Shown: positions 14,953 to 23,875 of the stretch, piece after piece
Layout: each line of letters starts with the position of its first letter
Position numbering within the stretch: the stretch's first letter is position 1
Source: Bacteroidales bacterium
Lineage (GTDB): Bacteria; Bacteroidota; Bacteroidia; Bacteroidales; UBA932
Assembly (NCBI GenBank): GCA_017458145.1
Contig: JAFTGA010000032.1
Span: 1 to 43,687, forward strand
Reading direction: 5' to 3'
DNA length: 43,687 bases
The notes under the pieces: generated by a model
Seen by the model: only the letters and a program-made list of their open reading frames with translations
What the model was told of the DNA's origin: nothing
Databases searched by the model: none
Program-made: the position numbers and the translations under genes

Positions 14953-16260
14953 TTATACGCGTTCAATATGGGCACCGAGCGCATTGAGACGGCTCTCGAT
15001 GTCTTCGTAGCCGCGGTCGATCTGCTCGATGTTGTCAATGGTGGAAGTGCCCTTGGCGGACATCGCCGCCAGGAGCATCGCGATACCGGCACGGATATCC
15101 GGGGACGTCATCCGGCCCGCGCGGAGGCTGATCTTGTGGTCGTGGCCGATCACCACGGCGCGGTGCGGGTCGCACAGGATGATCTGCGCGCCCATATCGA
15201 TCAGCTTGTCCACGAAGAACAGGCGGCTCTCGAACATCTTCTGGTGGATCAGCACGCTGCCCTTGCACTGCGTGGCCACGACCAGCAGCACGCTCAGCAG
15301 GTCCGGGGTCATGCCCGGCCAGGGGGCGTCGGCGATGGTCATGATGGAGCCGTCGATGAAGGATTCGATTTCGTAACTGCGCTGGGCGGGGATATAGATA
15401 TCGTCGCCGCGCTGCTCCAGTTTCACGCCCAGGCGGCGGAAGCACTCCGGGATGATGCCCAGGTTGGCCCAGGAGACGTCCTTGATGGTCAGTTCGCTCT
15501 GCGTGATCGCGGCCATTCCGATGAAGGATCCGACCTCGATCATGTCCGGCAGGATGCGGTGCTCCGCCCCGTGCAGCGTCTTCACGCCGCGGATGGTGAG
15601 CAGGTTGGAGCCGATACCCTCGATCTGCGCGCCCATCGCCGTGAGCAGGCGGCAGAGCTGCTGCACATACGGCTCGCAGGCGGCGTTGTAGATGGTGGTC
15701 GTGCCCTCGGCGAGGGTCGCGGCCATGATGATGTTGGCCGTGCCCGTGACGGAGGCCTCGTCCAGCAGCATGTAGCAGCCCTTCATCGAACGGCCCGAGG
15801 AGAGGTTGTAGGCCCGCTTGGCCGTGTCATAGGCGCATTTGGCGCCCAGGCGCATGAAGCCCTCGATGTGCGTGTCCACCCGCCGCCGGCCGATCTTGTC
15901 GCCGCCCGGCTTGGGGAAGAACGCGCTGCCGAAACGGGCCAGCAGCGGGCCCACCACGAGCACGGAGCCGCGCAGCCGGGCGCATTTCGCGACGAAGTCG
16001 GCGCTGCGGATGTAGAACTCGTTGACGTGGTTGGCGGTGAAGGTATAGACCCCCTTGGCGCAGCGCTCAACGCCCACGCCCATTCCGCGCAGCAGCTCGA
16101 TGAGGTTCTTGACATCCAGGATCTCGGGGATGTTGCTGATCGTGACCGGCTCTGCCGTGAGGAGGACGGCGCTGATCACCTCCAGGGCCTCGTTCTTCGC
16201 GCCCTGGGGCAGGATCTCGCCGTGCAGGCGGTGTCCGCCTTCGATAACGAAACTGCTCAT
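14953..16260 (-). CDS. murA: UDP-GlcNAc 1-carboxyvinyltransferase
   Basis: 435 residues. It is an EPSP-synthase-like two-domain enzyme; K22 lies in Q-G-A-K-N-E-A-L. The active-site loop reads P-G-G-D-K-I-G-R-R-R (118-127), with Asp121 at the position of the E. coli catalytic Cys115. It transfers enolpyruvate from PEP to UDP-GlcNAc, the first committed step of peptidoglycan synthesis. Asp at this site is known from other lineages and makes the enzyme insensitive to fosfomycin. It overlaps murB by 4 nt (ATGA) and lies 5 nt before thrA. Confidence 0.93.
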   Translation of the reverse strand: MSSFVIEGGHRLHGEILPQGAKNEALEVISAVLLTAEPVTISNIPEILDVKNLIELLRGMGVGVERCAKGVYTFTANHVNEFYIRSADFVAKCARLRGSVLVVGPLLARFGSAFFPKPGGDKIGRRRVDTHIEGFMRLGAKCAYDTAKRAYNLSSGRSMKGCYMLLDEASVTGTANIIMAATLAEGTTTIYNAACEPYVQQLCRLLTAMGAQIEGIGSNLLTIRGVKTLHGAEHRILPDMIEVGSFIGMAAITQSELTIKDVSWANLGIIPECFRRLGVKLEQRGDDIYIPAQRSYEIESFIDGSIMTIADAPWPGMTPDLLSVLLVVATQCKGSVLIHQKMFESRLFFVDKLIDMGAQIILCDPHRAVVIGHDHKISLRAGRMTSPDIRAGIAMLLAAMSAKGTSTIDNIEQIDRGYEDIESRLNALGAHIERV

Positions 16261-17321
16261 ATATGGTCTACTTCCGGGTGCAGGGTGACGCCGAAACGCG
16301 CCTGCACCCCGTTGATGATTCTCTGCTCCAGCGCAAGGACCTCCTGCGGAGTGGCCGTGCCGCTGGCATTGACGAGCACGAGCGGCTGCTTGTCATAGAC
16401 GGCCGCGCCGCCCTCCGTCGCGCCTTTCAGGCCGCACTGGTCGATCATCCAGGCGGCCGGGACCTTGACCGTGCCGTCCGGCAGGTCGTAATGCGGCGCA
16501 CTCCCGTCTGGAGAAATCCGCGCGAAATCTTCCCGGCTCACGACCGGGTTCTTGAAGAAACTGCCGGCGCTGCCTATCTCTTCCGGATCAGGGAGTTTCG
16601 CCCGCCGGATGCGGATGATGGCCTCGCGCACCTGCTGCGGGGTGAGAGGGCCGATCGGGTCGGCCATGACGGGGTTCGGGACGGTCGAACCGTCCTTCCC
16701 GGCTTGTCCGGGAATCCCGAGCGCTTCGCGGACACCCTTGTAGTCCAGGCGCGGGCTGTATTTTCGGCTCATGCGCAGCAGCACGCTCGTGACCACATAA
16801 CGGCCTTTGTTTTCCGGCTGCTTGAAAATGGAATCCCGATAGCCGTAGCGGCACTCCTCGCGGGAGAACTTGACTTTCCGGCGCTCCTGCAAGTCGAAGC
16901 ATACCACCCCGCTGACGAGATCCTTCATCTCCACGCCGTACGCGCCGATGTTCTGCACGGCCGCCGCCCCCACCTCGCCCGGAATGAGCGAAAGGTTCTC
17001 CGCGCCCCAGAGACCGTGGCGGCAGGTCTCGGCCACGAAATGGTCCCAGACCACTCCGGCGCCGACCATCACCGGCACATCCTCGAAGCCCATGTCCACG
17101 TACTTGATAAACTCGATGTTGGAATGCAGGACCGTGCCCGGGAAGTCTTGGGTGAAGAGGAGGTTGCTCCCCTCCCCGATATGCAGCAGCGGCTTCGGGA
17201 GGCGGTCGAAATTGAGCCCTTCGAGCTCCTTCACCGTCTCATACTCGACATAGCACGCGCAGGACACCTTCATCCGGAAAGTGTTCTGCGCGGACAGGTC
17301 GTAGTTCAGCTGGATCCTCAC
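16257..17321 (-). CDS. murB: UDP-N-acetylenolpyruvoylglucosamine reductase (type I)
   Basis: 354 residues. The start is GTG at 17319-17321 (overlapping the aspS stop as GTGA); it gives the family N-terminus [14 protein letters not shown]. The FAD-binding domain shows G-E-G-S-N-L-L-F, then [17 protein letters not shown]. The catalytic serine lies in [10 protein letters not shown] (usually [10 protein letters not shown]), and a Glu sits in the C-terminal H-P-E-V. It reduces the MurA product to UDP-MurNAc with NADPH. About 20 extra residues (around G-I-P-G-Q-A-G-K-D, near 208) coincide with a palindromic repeat in frame. Confidence 0.92.
   Translation of the reverse strand: MRIQLNYDLSAQNTFRMKVSCACYVEYETVKELEGLNFDRLPKPLLHIGEGSNLLFTQDFPGTVLHSNIEFIKYVDMGFEDVPVMVGAGVVWDHFVAETCRHGLWGAENLSLIPGEVGAAAVQNIGAYGVEMKDLVSGVVCFDLQERRKVKFSREECRYGYRDSIFKQPENKGRYVVTSVLLRMSRKYSPRLDYKGVREALGIPGQAGKDGSTVPNPVMADPIGPLTPQQVREAIIRIRRAKLPDPEEIGSAGSFFKNPVVSREDFARISPDGSAPHYDLPDGTVKVPAAWMIDQCGLKGATEGGAAVYDKQPLVLVNASGTATPQEVLALEQRIINGVQARFGVTLHPEVDHI
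16696..16714. repeat. palindromic repeat family 1 variant inside murB
   Basis: TTCCCGG-CTTGT-CCGGGAA, a perfect 7-bp palindrome with a 5-nt loop. It is related to the core seen at 2671 but has CTTGT in place of CTTGACC. It is translated as G-I-P-G-Q-A-G-K within MurB. Confidence 0.7.
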
Positions 17322-19093
17322 GGCTGGGGCGCTACGTAGGTGGAAGACAGGAAAAGTTCCTCCATCTGCGCGTCGTCGATCCGGGACGGGGAGTCGATCA
17401 TCACGTCGCGGCCCTGGTTGTTCTTCGGGAACGCGATGTAGTCGCGGATCGTCTCCTGCCCGCCGAAGAGGGCGCAGACGCGGTCGAAGCCAAACGCCAG
17501 GCCGCCGTGGGGCGGGGCGCCGAACTTGAAGGCGTTGATGATGAAGCCGAACTTGTATTCGGCGTCCTCCTTGCTGATGCCGAGCACTTCGAACATGCGC
17601 TCCTGCATCGCAGCTTCGTGGATCCGGATGGAGCCGCCGCCGAGTTCGGTGCCGTTGAGCACGAAATCGTAGGCGTTGGCGCAGACGCGCTCCAGGTCCT
17701 CTTTCCTGTCGGAATAGAACCACTGCTCGTGCTCCGGCTTGGGGGCCGTGAACGGGTGGTGCATGGCGTAGAAGCGCTGGTCCTCCTCGCTCCACTCCAG
17801 AAGCGGGAAATCCACAATCCACAGCGGGGCGAAAACCTTCGGATCGCGCAAGCCCAGGCGGTTCCCCATCTCGATGCGGAGCACGCCGAGCTGCGTCTGC
17901 GTCTTGCGCCTGGGTCCGCACAGAATCAGCACCAGGTCGCCGGCCAGGGCCCCGCAGGCCCCGGCCACCTTCTGCAGCTGCTCCGGCGTGTAGAACTTGT
18001 CGATGCTGGACTTGACGGTGCCGTCGGGATTGCATTTGATATAAACCAGGCCTTTGGCGCCCACCTGCGGACGCTTGACCCATTCGGTCAGCTCGTCGAG
18101 CTGCTTGCGGGTGTATTCGGCACAGCCGCTGACGGCGATGCCGCCGATGTACTCCGCGCCGTCGAAGACGCTGAAACCGCATCCCTTGACGAGGTCGCTG
18201 ACCTCGTGGATCTTCATCCCGAAGCGGATGTCGGGCTTGTCGGAGCCGTAGGAGTCCATCGCGTCATACCAGCTCATACGCGGCAGCGGATCGGGGATCT
18301 CGACGCCGAGCGCGTTCCGGAACATCTGGCGCATCATGCCCTCGAAGGTGTTCAGCACGTCCTCCTGCTCCACGAAGCTCATCTCGCAGTCGATCTGCGT
18401 GAACTCCGGCTGGCGGTCGGCGCGCAGGTCCTCATCGCGGAAGCAGCGCACGATCTGGAAATAGCGGTCATAGCCCGCGACCATCAGCAGCTGCTTGAAG
18501 GTCTGGGGGCTCTGCGGCAGGGCGTAGAAGGTGCCCGGGTTCATACGGGAAGGCACCACGAAGTCGCGGGCGCCCTCCGGGGTGGACTTGATCAGGTACG
18601 GGGTCTCGATCTCCATGAAGCCCTGGGCGTCCAGGTAAGTGCGGATCTCCTGCGCGAGGCGGTGGCGCAACGCGAGGGCCCGCTGGAGGGGCGGACGGCG
18701 CAGGTCGAGGTAGCGGTACTTGGCGCGCAGGTCCTCGCCGCCGTCGGAATTCTCCTCGATGGTGAAGGGCGGGGTGACGGATTTATTGAGGATGCGGATG
18801 GCGGAGAGCCGGATCTCGATCTCGCCGGTGGGCATCTTGGGATTCTTGCTCTGGCGCTCGATGACCTCGCCCGTGGCCTGGATCACGAATTCCCGGCCGA
18901 GGGACGCGGCGGTCTCGACGAGTTCCGGGGCGGCATCCGCCTCCACAACCAGCTGCGTGAGCCCGTAGCGGTCGCGCAGGTCGATGAAGGTCATGCCGCC
19001 GAGTTTGCGGGATTTCTGGACCCATCCCGCAAGGGTCACTGTCTTGCCTTGGTCGGCGAGACGCAGCTCGCCGCAAGTGTGGGTTCTGTACAT
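17318..19093 (-). CDS. aspS: aspartyl-tRNA synthetase
   Basis: 591 residues, bacterial type. An N-terminal OB-fold anticodon domain ([15 protein letters not shown]) is followed by the class II core: Y-R-Y-L-D-L-R-R (motif 1 region), [10 protein letters not shown], motif 2 [18 protein letters not shown], and motif 3 G-L-A-F-G-F-D-R. The GAD insertion domain lies between. It charges tRNA-Asp. It is first in the operon with murB, murA, thrA and the dap genes, behind a TAACTTTG box. Confidence 0.95.
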   Translation of the reverse strand: MYRTHTCGELRLADQGKTVTLAGWVQKSRKLGGMTFIDLRDRYGLTQLVVEADAAPELVETAASLGREFVIQATGEVIERQSKNPKMPTGEIEIRLSAIRILNKSVTPPFTIEENSDGGEDLRAKYRYLDLRRPPLQRALALRHRLAQEIRTYLDAQGFMEIETPYLIKSTPEGARDFVVPSRMNPGTFYALPQSPQTFKQLLMVAGYDRYFQIVRCFRDEDLRADRQPEFTQIDCEMSFVEQEDVLNTFEGMMRQMFRNALGVEIPDPLPRMSWYDAMDSYGSDKPDIRFGMKIHEVSDLVKGCGFSVFDGAEYIGGIAVSGCAEYTRKQLDELTEWVKRPQVGAKGLVYIKCNPDGTVKSSIDKFYTPEQLQKVAGACGALAGDLVLILCGPRRKTQTQLGVLRIEMGNRLGLRDPKVFAPLWIVDFPLLEWSEEDQRFYAMHHPFTAPKPEHEQWFYSDRKEDLERVCANAYDFVLNGTELGGGSIRIHEAAMQERMFEVLGISKEDAEYKFGFIINAFKFGAPPHGGLAFGFDRVCALFGGQETIRDYIAFPKNNQGRDVMIDSPSRIDDAQMEELFLSSTYVAPQP

Positions 19094-19120
19094 ATCTTGA
19101 GGATCTTTTGTTCCAATTTA

Positions 19121-19128
19121 CAAAGTTA
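19121..19128 (-). promoter_or_regulatory. -7 box for the aspS-mur-thrA-dap operon
   Basis: The minus strand reads TAACTTTG, matching TAnnTTTG, 27 nt before the aspS ATG. No good -33 TTTG is visible. The rest of 19129-19240 holds no gene I can support. Confidence 0.6.
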
Positions 19129-19240
19129 ACAAAAAAAAGGAAGATTACGGAGCAGACCCTGCTGGTCATCACCGGGAGGGCGCTGCACGTTTCACGCACC
19201 AATCCCGCCGGGGAGCTTCGCCGGGAATAAGCGCCGGTAG

Positions 19241-21148
19241 CTACCGCTCGCAGACGAAGGCGAAGAAGCGGTCGATATCCTTTTTCTCCTTGAAACGGGC
19301 GATGTAGGCCATGTCGCAGAGGTCGTCGGCGAGGGCGGCCGGGACACGCTCGGCCATGCAGACGTCGCCGCCATAGCGCGCCATGATCTCGTCGTGGCCG
19401 TGCTTATAAGAGTAGCAGTCGCGGCGGCCCGCATAGGCGCAGTAGTACTGTTCGCCCTGGCTCTTGCGCGCTTCGTCATACACCACCATGTCCGCCCAGA
19501 TCTTGAAAACGTCCGTGCTGTGCGCGAAATTCATCATATCCGGGGTATATCCTCCCGGCGGGCGCATGTTGACTTCCAGGCCCACGTAGTCCCCTTTCTT
19601 TCCGAGACCTTCGCGGTCGCGGTCCAGCTGGAAGAACTCCAGATGCACGAAACGGCTCTTGATGTCGAAGGCCTTTACCGTCCGGCGGCCGATGGCAGCG
19701 AGTTTCGCCGGCACGGTCTTATTGGTCCAGTAGCAGGTCTCGAGGTTGTCGTGCACGATCTCCATGATGGGGGTCGGGAAGACGGTGTTGTTCTCGAAGA
19801 CGGGCTCGCCCTTCGCATCATAGATGGCGTCGTAGCTCACCAGCAGGCCGGTGATGAACTCTTCGATCACATAGTAGCCGAAGTTGTCCGGATGCGCGGC
19901 GAACCAGGCCTCCAGCTCCGCGTTGTCGTGGATCTTGGTGGTGCCGCTGGCGCCCATGCCGCTGTCCGGCTTAGCGAGGATGGGATAGCCGGTCTTCCGC
20001 ACGAAGGCCTTCACCTTCGCCAGCCCCTCCGCGCCCCTGATCTGCCGCGCGGTAGGAATGCCGCCGAGGGCGTAGAACTTCTTCATCTCGGACTTGTTGC
20101 GAATGGAGGCAATCTGGTCGTTCTTGATGCCGGTCGTCACGTTGAAGTCGGTACGCAGGCGCGCGTCCTGCTCCAGCCAGTATTCGTTGTTGGACTCGAT
20201 CCAGTCAATCTTGCCGTACTTATGGGCGAACCACGCCACGGCGCGATAGACTTCACCATAATCCTCAAGGTTGTTTACCTTGTAATAATCGGTCAGGGCG
20301 CCGCGCAGCTCGTCGTTAAGCTGCTCGTAGGGCGCGTCGGCAATGCCCAGCACGTTCGCGCCGTCGGCACGCAGGCCGGCGCAGAAATGGCTGTAGGTCT
20401 GCGGGAAATGCGGGGAAATGAAAATAACGTTCATAAAGGTATACACTTGGTTTTCAGCAGAAATCTGCCGCATCTGTCCGTTGGAAATCTCCCAGGAGAG
20501 GCCGTGCAGCTCCTCGCGGCCGTCCCTGCCGAGGATATAGCCGCCGTCCGGGAAGGTATAGAAAGCGTGCCGCCAGCTCTCCGGGAAGATGATATCCTCA
20601 AAGAGGCGCCGCCCGTCCACGAGCGCGTGGCGCACCTGGTCGTAGTGCGGGACCAGCTGGCGGGTGGTCAGGCCGAGCCCGTACAGCCAGCGCTGATAGT
20701 GCGGGTCCACGGCCTCGCCCGGCAGCTCGGGGTGGGAATAAACATGTTCCGCACAGTTCATCGACCCGGCGCTGCAGCCCATCACCAGTCCGTCGAATCC
20801 CTGCAGGAGGCCTTTCAGGCCGATCTCGTGCAGGAAACGGTTCTGCGTGGGGACGTGTCCGCCACAGAGCACAATCCAGTCCGCCGCGCGCACCAGGTCC
20901 CGGGCGAGACCGGCGTTTCTGCGGTCCAGCATCGTGACGCAGGCAGGGGTGATCCCGGAGTTGCGGATGCAGTCCGACATCGAGTCCAGGACATAGTCCG
21001 TGAACTTGCGGTCGTCCGGAGCAGCGCTGACCAGCAGCACGCGCGGCCGCGGGGGCAGGGCCTCCTGCACCGTGGCAAGCAGTCCGTTGTCGGTGGTGAT
21101 GTGGTCCTCCCCGAAACGGGTCGGGCTTCCTGTAAGAATCAGCGTCAT
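19241..21148 (-). CDS. fused S51 peptidase-like / ATP-grasp protein
   Basis: 635 residues in one frame, starting with ATG at 21146-21148 (9 nt after a TATCTTTG box). Residues 1-~238 are a peptidase S51 (peptidase E/cyanophycinase-like, class I glutamine-amidotransferase fold) domain: the nucleophile Ser is in M-G-C-S-A-G-S-M-N, preceded by I-V-L-C-G-G-H. Residues ~239-635 start at an internal Met (M-N-V-I-F-I-S-P-H-F-P) and form an ATP-grasp ligase: L-A-K-P-D-S-G-M-G-A-S-G-T glycine-rich loop, Y-Y-V-I-E-E-F-I-T-G-L, and V-G-L-E-V-N-M-R-P-P-G-G for Mg/ATP. The ATP-grasp half alone is a familiar stand-alone Bacteroidetes protein; fused to S51 it may make and cleave the same amide or peptide bond (inference). 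No substrate can be named. Confidence 0.75.
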   Translation of the reverse strand: MTLILTGSPTRFGEDHITTDNGLLATVQEALPPRPRVLLVSAAPDDRKFTDYVLDSMSDCIRNSGITPACVTMLDRRNAGLARDLVRAADWIVLCGGHVPTQNRFLHEIGLKGLLQGFDGLVMGCSAGSMNCAEHVYSHPELPGEAVDPHYQRWLYGLGLTTRQLVPHYDQVRHALVDGRRLFEDIIFPESWRHAFYTFPDGGYILGRDGREELHGLSWEISNGQMRQISAENQVYTFMNVIFISPHFPQTYSHFCAGLRADGANVLGIADAPYEQLNDELRGALTDYYKVNNLEDYGEVYRAVAWFAHKYGKIDWIESNNEYWLEQDARLRTDFNVTTGIKNDQIASIRNKSEMKKFYALGGIPTARQIRGAEGLAKVKAFVRKTGYPILAKPDSGMGASGTTKIHDNAELEAWFAAHPDNFGYYVIEEFITGLLVSYDAIYDAKGEPVFENNTVFPTPIMEIVHDNLETCYWTNKTVPAKLAAIGRRTVKAFDIKSRFVHLEFFQLDRDREGLGKKGDYVGLEVNMRPPGGYTPDMMNFAHSTDVFKIWADMVVYDEARKSQGEQYYCAYAGRRDCYSYKHGHDEIMARYGGDVCMAERVPAALADDLCDMAYIARFKEKKDIDRFFAFVCER

Positions 21149-21156
21149 CGCGGACG

Positions 21157-21164
21157 CAAAGATA
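21157..21164 (-). promoter_or_regulatory. -7 box for the S51/ATP-grasp gene
   Basis: The minus strand reads TATCTTTG, ending 9 nt before the ATG, so the leader would be only a few bases long. This supports the start at 21148 over any upstream codon. Confidence 0.65.
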
Positions 21165-21203
21165 GTCGTTTTTTCCGGAAATGTGTCCCGGATCCCGCCC
21201 GGC

Positions 21204-21244
21204 GAAAAAAACTGCTGCAACCCGGAGAAACCGGATTGCAGCAG
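21204..21244 (-). terminator. terminator of the EF-G paralog gene
   Basis: On the minus strand CTGCTGCAA-T-CCGG, loop TTTCT, CCGG-G-TTGCAGCAG is followed by TTTTTTT. The stem is 9 plus 4 bp with one internal mismatch pair. It lies between the EF-G paralog and the S51 promoter. Confidence 0.8.
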
Positions 21245-21250
21245 TCCTGT

Positions 21251-21299
21251 CTGATTCGGAGCGAAGCGACCGGGGGAGTTTGAGGGGAACGCCCCTCAA
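21251..21299. repeat. GC-rich repeat family 2, intergenic copy
   Basis: The sequence GGAGCGAAGCGAC, a G run, then TTGAGGGG-AACG-CCCCTCAA (perfect 8-bp hairpin). It matches the right inverted-repeat end of the element in rsmA (28470-28516) and a copy in yfhO (36305-36366). It is followed at 21309-21336 by a separate perfect 12-bp palindrome (GGACTAAGCTCC-GTCC-GGAGCTTAGTCC) that overlaps the stop of the EF-G gene. Confidence 0.7.
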
Positions 21300-21329
21300 T
21301 TATCGGCCGGACTAAGCTCCGTCCGGAGC

Positions 21330-23441
21330 TTAGTCCTCGTCCTTCTCGGCGGCAGCGTAGTCCGCGAGGAGCTTGGTCTGGACATCACCCGGAACCGGCT
21401 GATAGTCGGCAAACTCCATCGTGAAGGTGGCGGAGCCGGCGGTCAGGGAGCTCAGCGTGGTGGAGTAACGATACAGCTCGGCGAGGGGCACACGGGCTTT
21501 GAGGATGGCGAAGCCCTTGTCGGCGCCCATCGTGCCAAGGATACCGCGGCGGTTCTGCAGGTCGGACATCACGGCGCCCTGGTACTCGGCCGGGGTCATA
21601 ACCTCGACGTCGTAGATCGGCTCGAGGATCTTCGGACCGGCATTGCGGAAGGCCTCACGGAAGGCGTTGCGGCCCGCGATGATGAAGGCGATTTCCTTGG
21701 AATCGACCGGGTGCATCTTGCCGTCATAGACAAACACGCGAATGTCGCGGGCGTAGGAACCGGTGAGCGGACCCTCGACCATACGCTCCTTGATACCCTT
21801 GAGGATGGCCGGCATGAATCCGAGGTCGATGGCGCCACCGACGACGCAGTTGTAGAACTCCAGCTTGCCGCCCCATTCGAGTTCGGTAATATCCTGGGTC
21901 TTGATGTTGAGCTGCGTGTCCTTGCCGTCGATCTTGAACTTGGTGTTCAGCTCGCCTTCGGCCGGACAGACCAGGAGGTGGACCTCACCGAACTGGCCGG
22001 CGCCGCCGGACTGCTTCTTGTGACGGTACTGCGCGGTCGCGACCTTGGTGATGGTCTCACGGTACGGCACCTTCGGGGCGAAGAGCTCGACATCGAGCTT
22101 GTATTCGTTGTTGAGCAGCCACTTGACGATGTTGATGTGCTGCTCGCCGTTGCCGCTGAGGATAGTCTGGCGAAGCTCCTTGGAGTACTCCACGATCACG
22201 GTAGGATCCGAATTGGCGATCTTCTTGAGGGCGTCGCCGAGCTTCTGCTCATCCTGCTGGACCTTGGCCTTGATGGCGCAGCGGTACTTCGGGGCGGGAT
22301 ACTCGATCTTGTCGTACTTGATGCCGGAACCCGGCAGGGAAAGGGTCGTATTGCTCTTGCCGTTCTTGAGCTTGACGGTGCAGCCGAAATCACCCGCGTG
22401 CAGGGAGGTCACGGCGTCCTTCTTCGTGCCGGCGACGGCGTAGATGGCGGAGAAACGCTCCTTGTTGCCGGTGACGGGATCCTCGAGGTCGAGACCGGAC
22501 GTGACCGTGCCGCTCATCACCTTGAAATAGGACACCTCGCCGAGGTGCTGCTCCACGTCGTTCTTGTAGATGAACAGGGACGGAGCACCGCTTTCCTTCA
22601 CGTCCGGAGCCGGAGCGACATCCTTGACGAACTCGAGCAGGCGCTTCACGCCGATGTCCTTCTTGGCGCAGACGCAGAAGACCGGATAGGCCTCGCCGGC
22701 GGCGATGCCCAGGTTCAGGCCGCGGTGGATCTCCTCTTCGGAGAGCTCGCCCTCCTCGAAATATTTCTCCATCAGGGCGTCGTCGAACTCGGCAGCCTTC
22801 TCGATGAGCGCGGCGCGGGCCTCTTCGGCCTGGTCCTTGAACTCAGCGGGAATCTCGAGGTCCTCGCGGGTGCCGTTGGCATCCTTGAAACGGTAGTATT
22901 TCATCGTGAGGACATCCACGAAACCGTCGAAGGCAGTGCCGGGATTGGTCGGGAACTGCACATAGACGGCCTTGCCCCCGATGGACTCCTTGATGGAGTT
23001 CTGGATGGCATCCCAGTCGGCCTTCTCGCTGTCGAGCTGGTTCACGGCGATCACGAGGGGCAGCTTCTTGCTGTCGGCCAGGCGCAGGAAGTTCTCCGTG
23101 CCGACCTCAACACCCTGCTGGGCGTTGATCACGAGCACGCCGCTCTCACAGACCCGGAAAGCGGCATAGGCGCCACCGATAAAGTCGTCGGAACCCGGCG
23201 TGTCGATGAAGTTGATCTTGGCATTCTGGAACTCGGCGTACAGCGGAGTCGCGTAGATGGAGCGCTGGTTGAGCTTCTCGAGTTCGTCGTTGTCCGAGAG
23301 GGTGTTCTTGTCTTCGACAGTGCCTCTGCGGTCGATCACCTTGCCCTCGAAGAGCATGGCTTCAGCGAGCGTGGTCTTACCGGACTTGGAGGCGCCGAGC
23401 AGGACCACGTTGCGGATGTCTTTGGTAGAATAATCTTTCAT
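21330..23441 (-). CDS. elongation factor G paralog (EF-G2 type)
   Basis: 703 residues, with the five-domain EF-G layout: GTPase domain G1 at 16-24 (G-A-S-K-S-G-K-T-T), G3 D-T-P-G-S (80-84), G4 N-Q-L-D (135-138); domain III-V motifs such as G-N-G-E-Q-H-I-N, Y-R-H-K-K-Q-S-G-G-A-G-Q-F-G and Y-D-V-E-V-M-T-P. The switch II His of canonical EF-G (D-T-P-G-H) is Ser84, and G4 is N-Q-x-D rather than N-K-x-D. This matches the Bacteroides EF-G2 type, reported to support translation without GTP hydrolysis. It has its own -33/-7 promoter and terminator, separate from ribosomal operons. It is likely used under slow-growth or carbon-limited conditions, by analogy. Confidence 0.85.
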   Translation of the reverse strand: MKDYSTKDIRNVVLLGASKSGKTTLAEAMLFEGKVIDRRGTVEDKNTLSDNDELEKLNQRSIYATPLYAEFQNAKINFIDTPGSDDFIGGAYAAFRVCESGVLVINAQQGVEVGTENFLRLADSKKLPLVIAVNQLDSEKADWDAIQNSIKESIGGKAVYVQFPTNPGTAFDGFVDVLTMKYYRFKDANGTREDLEIPAEFKDQAEEARAALIEKAAEFDDALMEKYFEEGELSEEEIHRGLNLGIAAGEAYPVFCVCAKKDIGVKRLLEFVKDVAPAPDVKESGAPSLFIYKNDVEQHLGEVSYFKVMSGTVTSGLDLEDPVTGNKERFSAIYAVAGTKKDAVTSLHAGDFGCTVKLKNGKSNTTLSLPGSGIKYDKIEYPAPKYRCAIKAKVQQDEQKLGDALKKIANSDPTVIVEYSKELRQTILSGNGEQHINIVKWLLNNEYKLDVELFAPKVPYRETITKVATAQYRHKKQSGGAGQFGEVHLLVCPAEGELNTKFKIDGKDTQLNIKTQDITELEWGGKLEFYNCVVGGAIDLGFMPAILKGIKERMVEGPLTGSYARDIRVFVYDGKMHPVDSKEIAFIIAGRNAFREAFRNAGPKILEPIYDVEVMTPAEYQGAVMSDLQNRRGILGTMGADKGFAILKARVPLAELYRYSTTLSSLTAGSATFTMEFADYQPVPGDVQTKLLADYAAAEKDED

Positions 23442-23477
23442 TTGACAGTATGGTGTATTAATTATTAGTCAAGTCCG

Positions 23478-23509
23478 CAAATCTAATCATTTTTATGGCC
23501 AATCGCAAA
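23478..23509 (-). promoter_or_regulatory. promoter of the EF-G paralog
   Basis: The minus strand has TTTG (23506-23509), 20 nt, then TAGATTTG (23478-23485): a full match to the Bacteroidetes -33/-7 pattern, giving a leader of roughly 30 nt. It overlaps the 3' end of the small gene upstream. Confidence 0.8.
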
Positions 23510-23690
23510 TCATATTGGAGGCCGGCAGCAAGATTTCCTCGCCGCAGGTTCCAAGTTCGTCCAACAGCAGTTCGTTCAACTCTCCGGGCAGCACGCGCAG
23601 ACGGCGGCAGACAGCCGGAAAATCCAATGGGGTATGCTCCGCTTCGACATAGCGGCAGAATGCACGGAATCGGGGATCGGTATTTTTCAT
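23493..23690 (-). CDS. small conserved-looking protein, function unknown
   Basis: 65 residues. It begins M-K-N-T-D-P-R-F-R-A-F-C-R-Y-V-E and contains D-F-P-A-V-C-R-R-L-R, then E-L-N-E-L-L-L-D-E-L-G. The spacing of hydrophobics suggests two or three helices, like a small helix-turn-helix or adaptor, but I do not recognise a named family. There is no signal peptide. Its last ~10 codons overlap the EF-G paralog promoter. A start at 23715 in another frame is less convincing. Confidence 0.55.
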   Translation of the reverse strand: MKNTDPRFRAFCRYVEAEHTPLDFPAVCRRLRVLPGELNELLLDELGTCGEEILLPASNMICDWP

Positions 23691-23817
23691 CGTTCGTTTG
23701 TTTTTTCGCCTGCAAAAATGAAGGTTTGTTCCGAAAAGCGCAACACGTTCCCGGGGGTACGGAGGTGGTAAGGACCCTAAAAAGCGAAGTTTTTTATGAC
23801 TTTTGTTTGTTTTTTGT

Positions 23818-23828
23818 GAACAATGTTC
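23818..23828. promoter_or_regulatory. possible operator (palindrome) of the XRE regulator
   Basis: GAACA-A-TGTTC is a perfect palindrome in an A/T-rich region, 35 nt upstream of the -7 box of the XRE gene. Such sites often serve autoregulation by XRE-family proteins. No second copy was noticed nearby. Confidence 0.35.
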
Positions 23829-23863
23829 GGTTTTTCCGACACTAAAATCCCGTTTCCATGTCG

Positions 23864-23871
23864 TAATTTTG
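23864..23871 (+). promoter_or_regulatory. -7 box of the XRE regulator gene
   Basis: TAATTTTG matches TAnnTTTG and ends only 4 nt before the GTG start at 23876, so the mRNA may be leaderless. Confidence 0.55.
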
Positions 23872-23875
23872 GACC

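Noticed and set aside
11801-15010. Very long open frame on the plus strand across dapE/thrA (over 1000 codons)
   Set aside because: It is antisense to thrA and dapE, which have complete catalytic motifs. Long antisense frames arise from GC-rich codon bias, and the translation is Arg/Gly/Ala/His-rich with no domain.
19094-19240. Possible short plus-strand coding tail ending at 19231 (K-I-T-E-Q-T-L-L-V-I-T-G-R-A)
   Set aside because: No start, no continuation upstream beyond the aspS promoter, and no family match.
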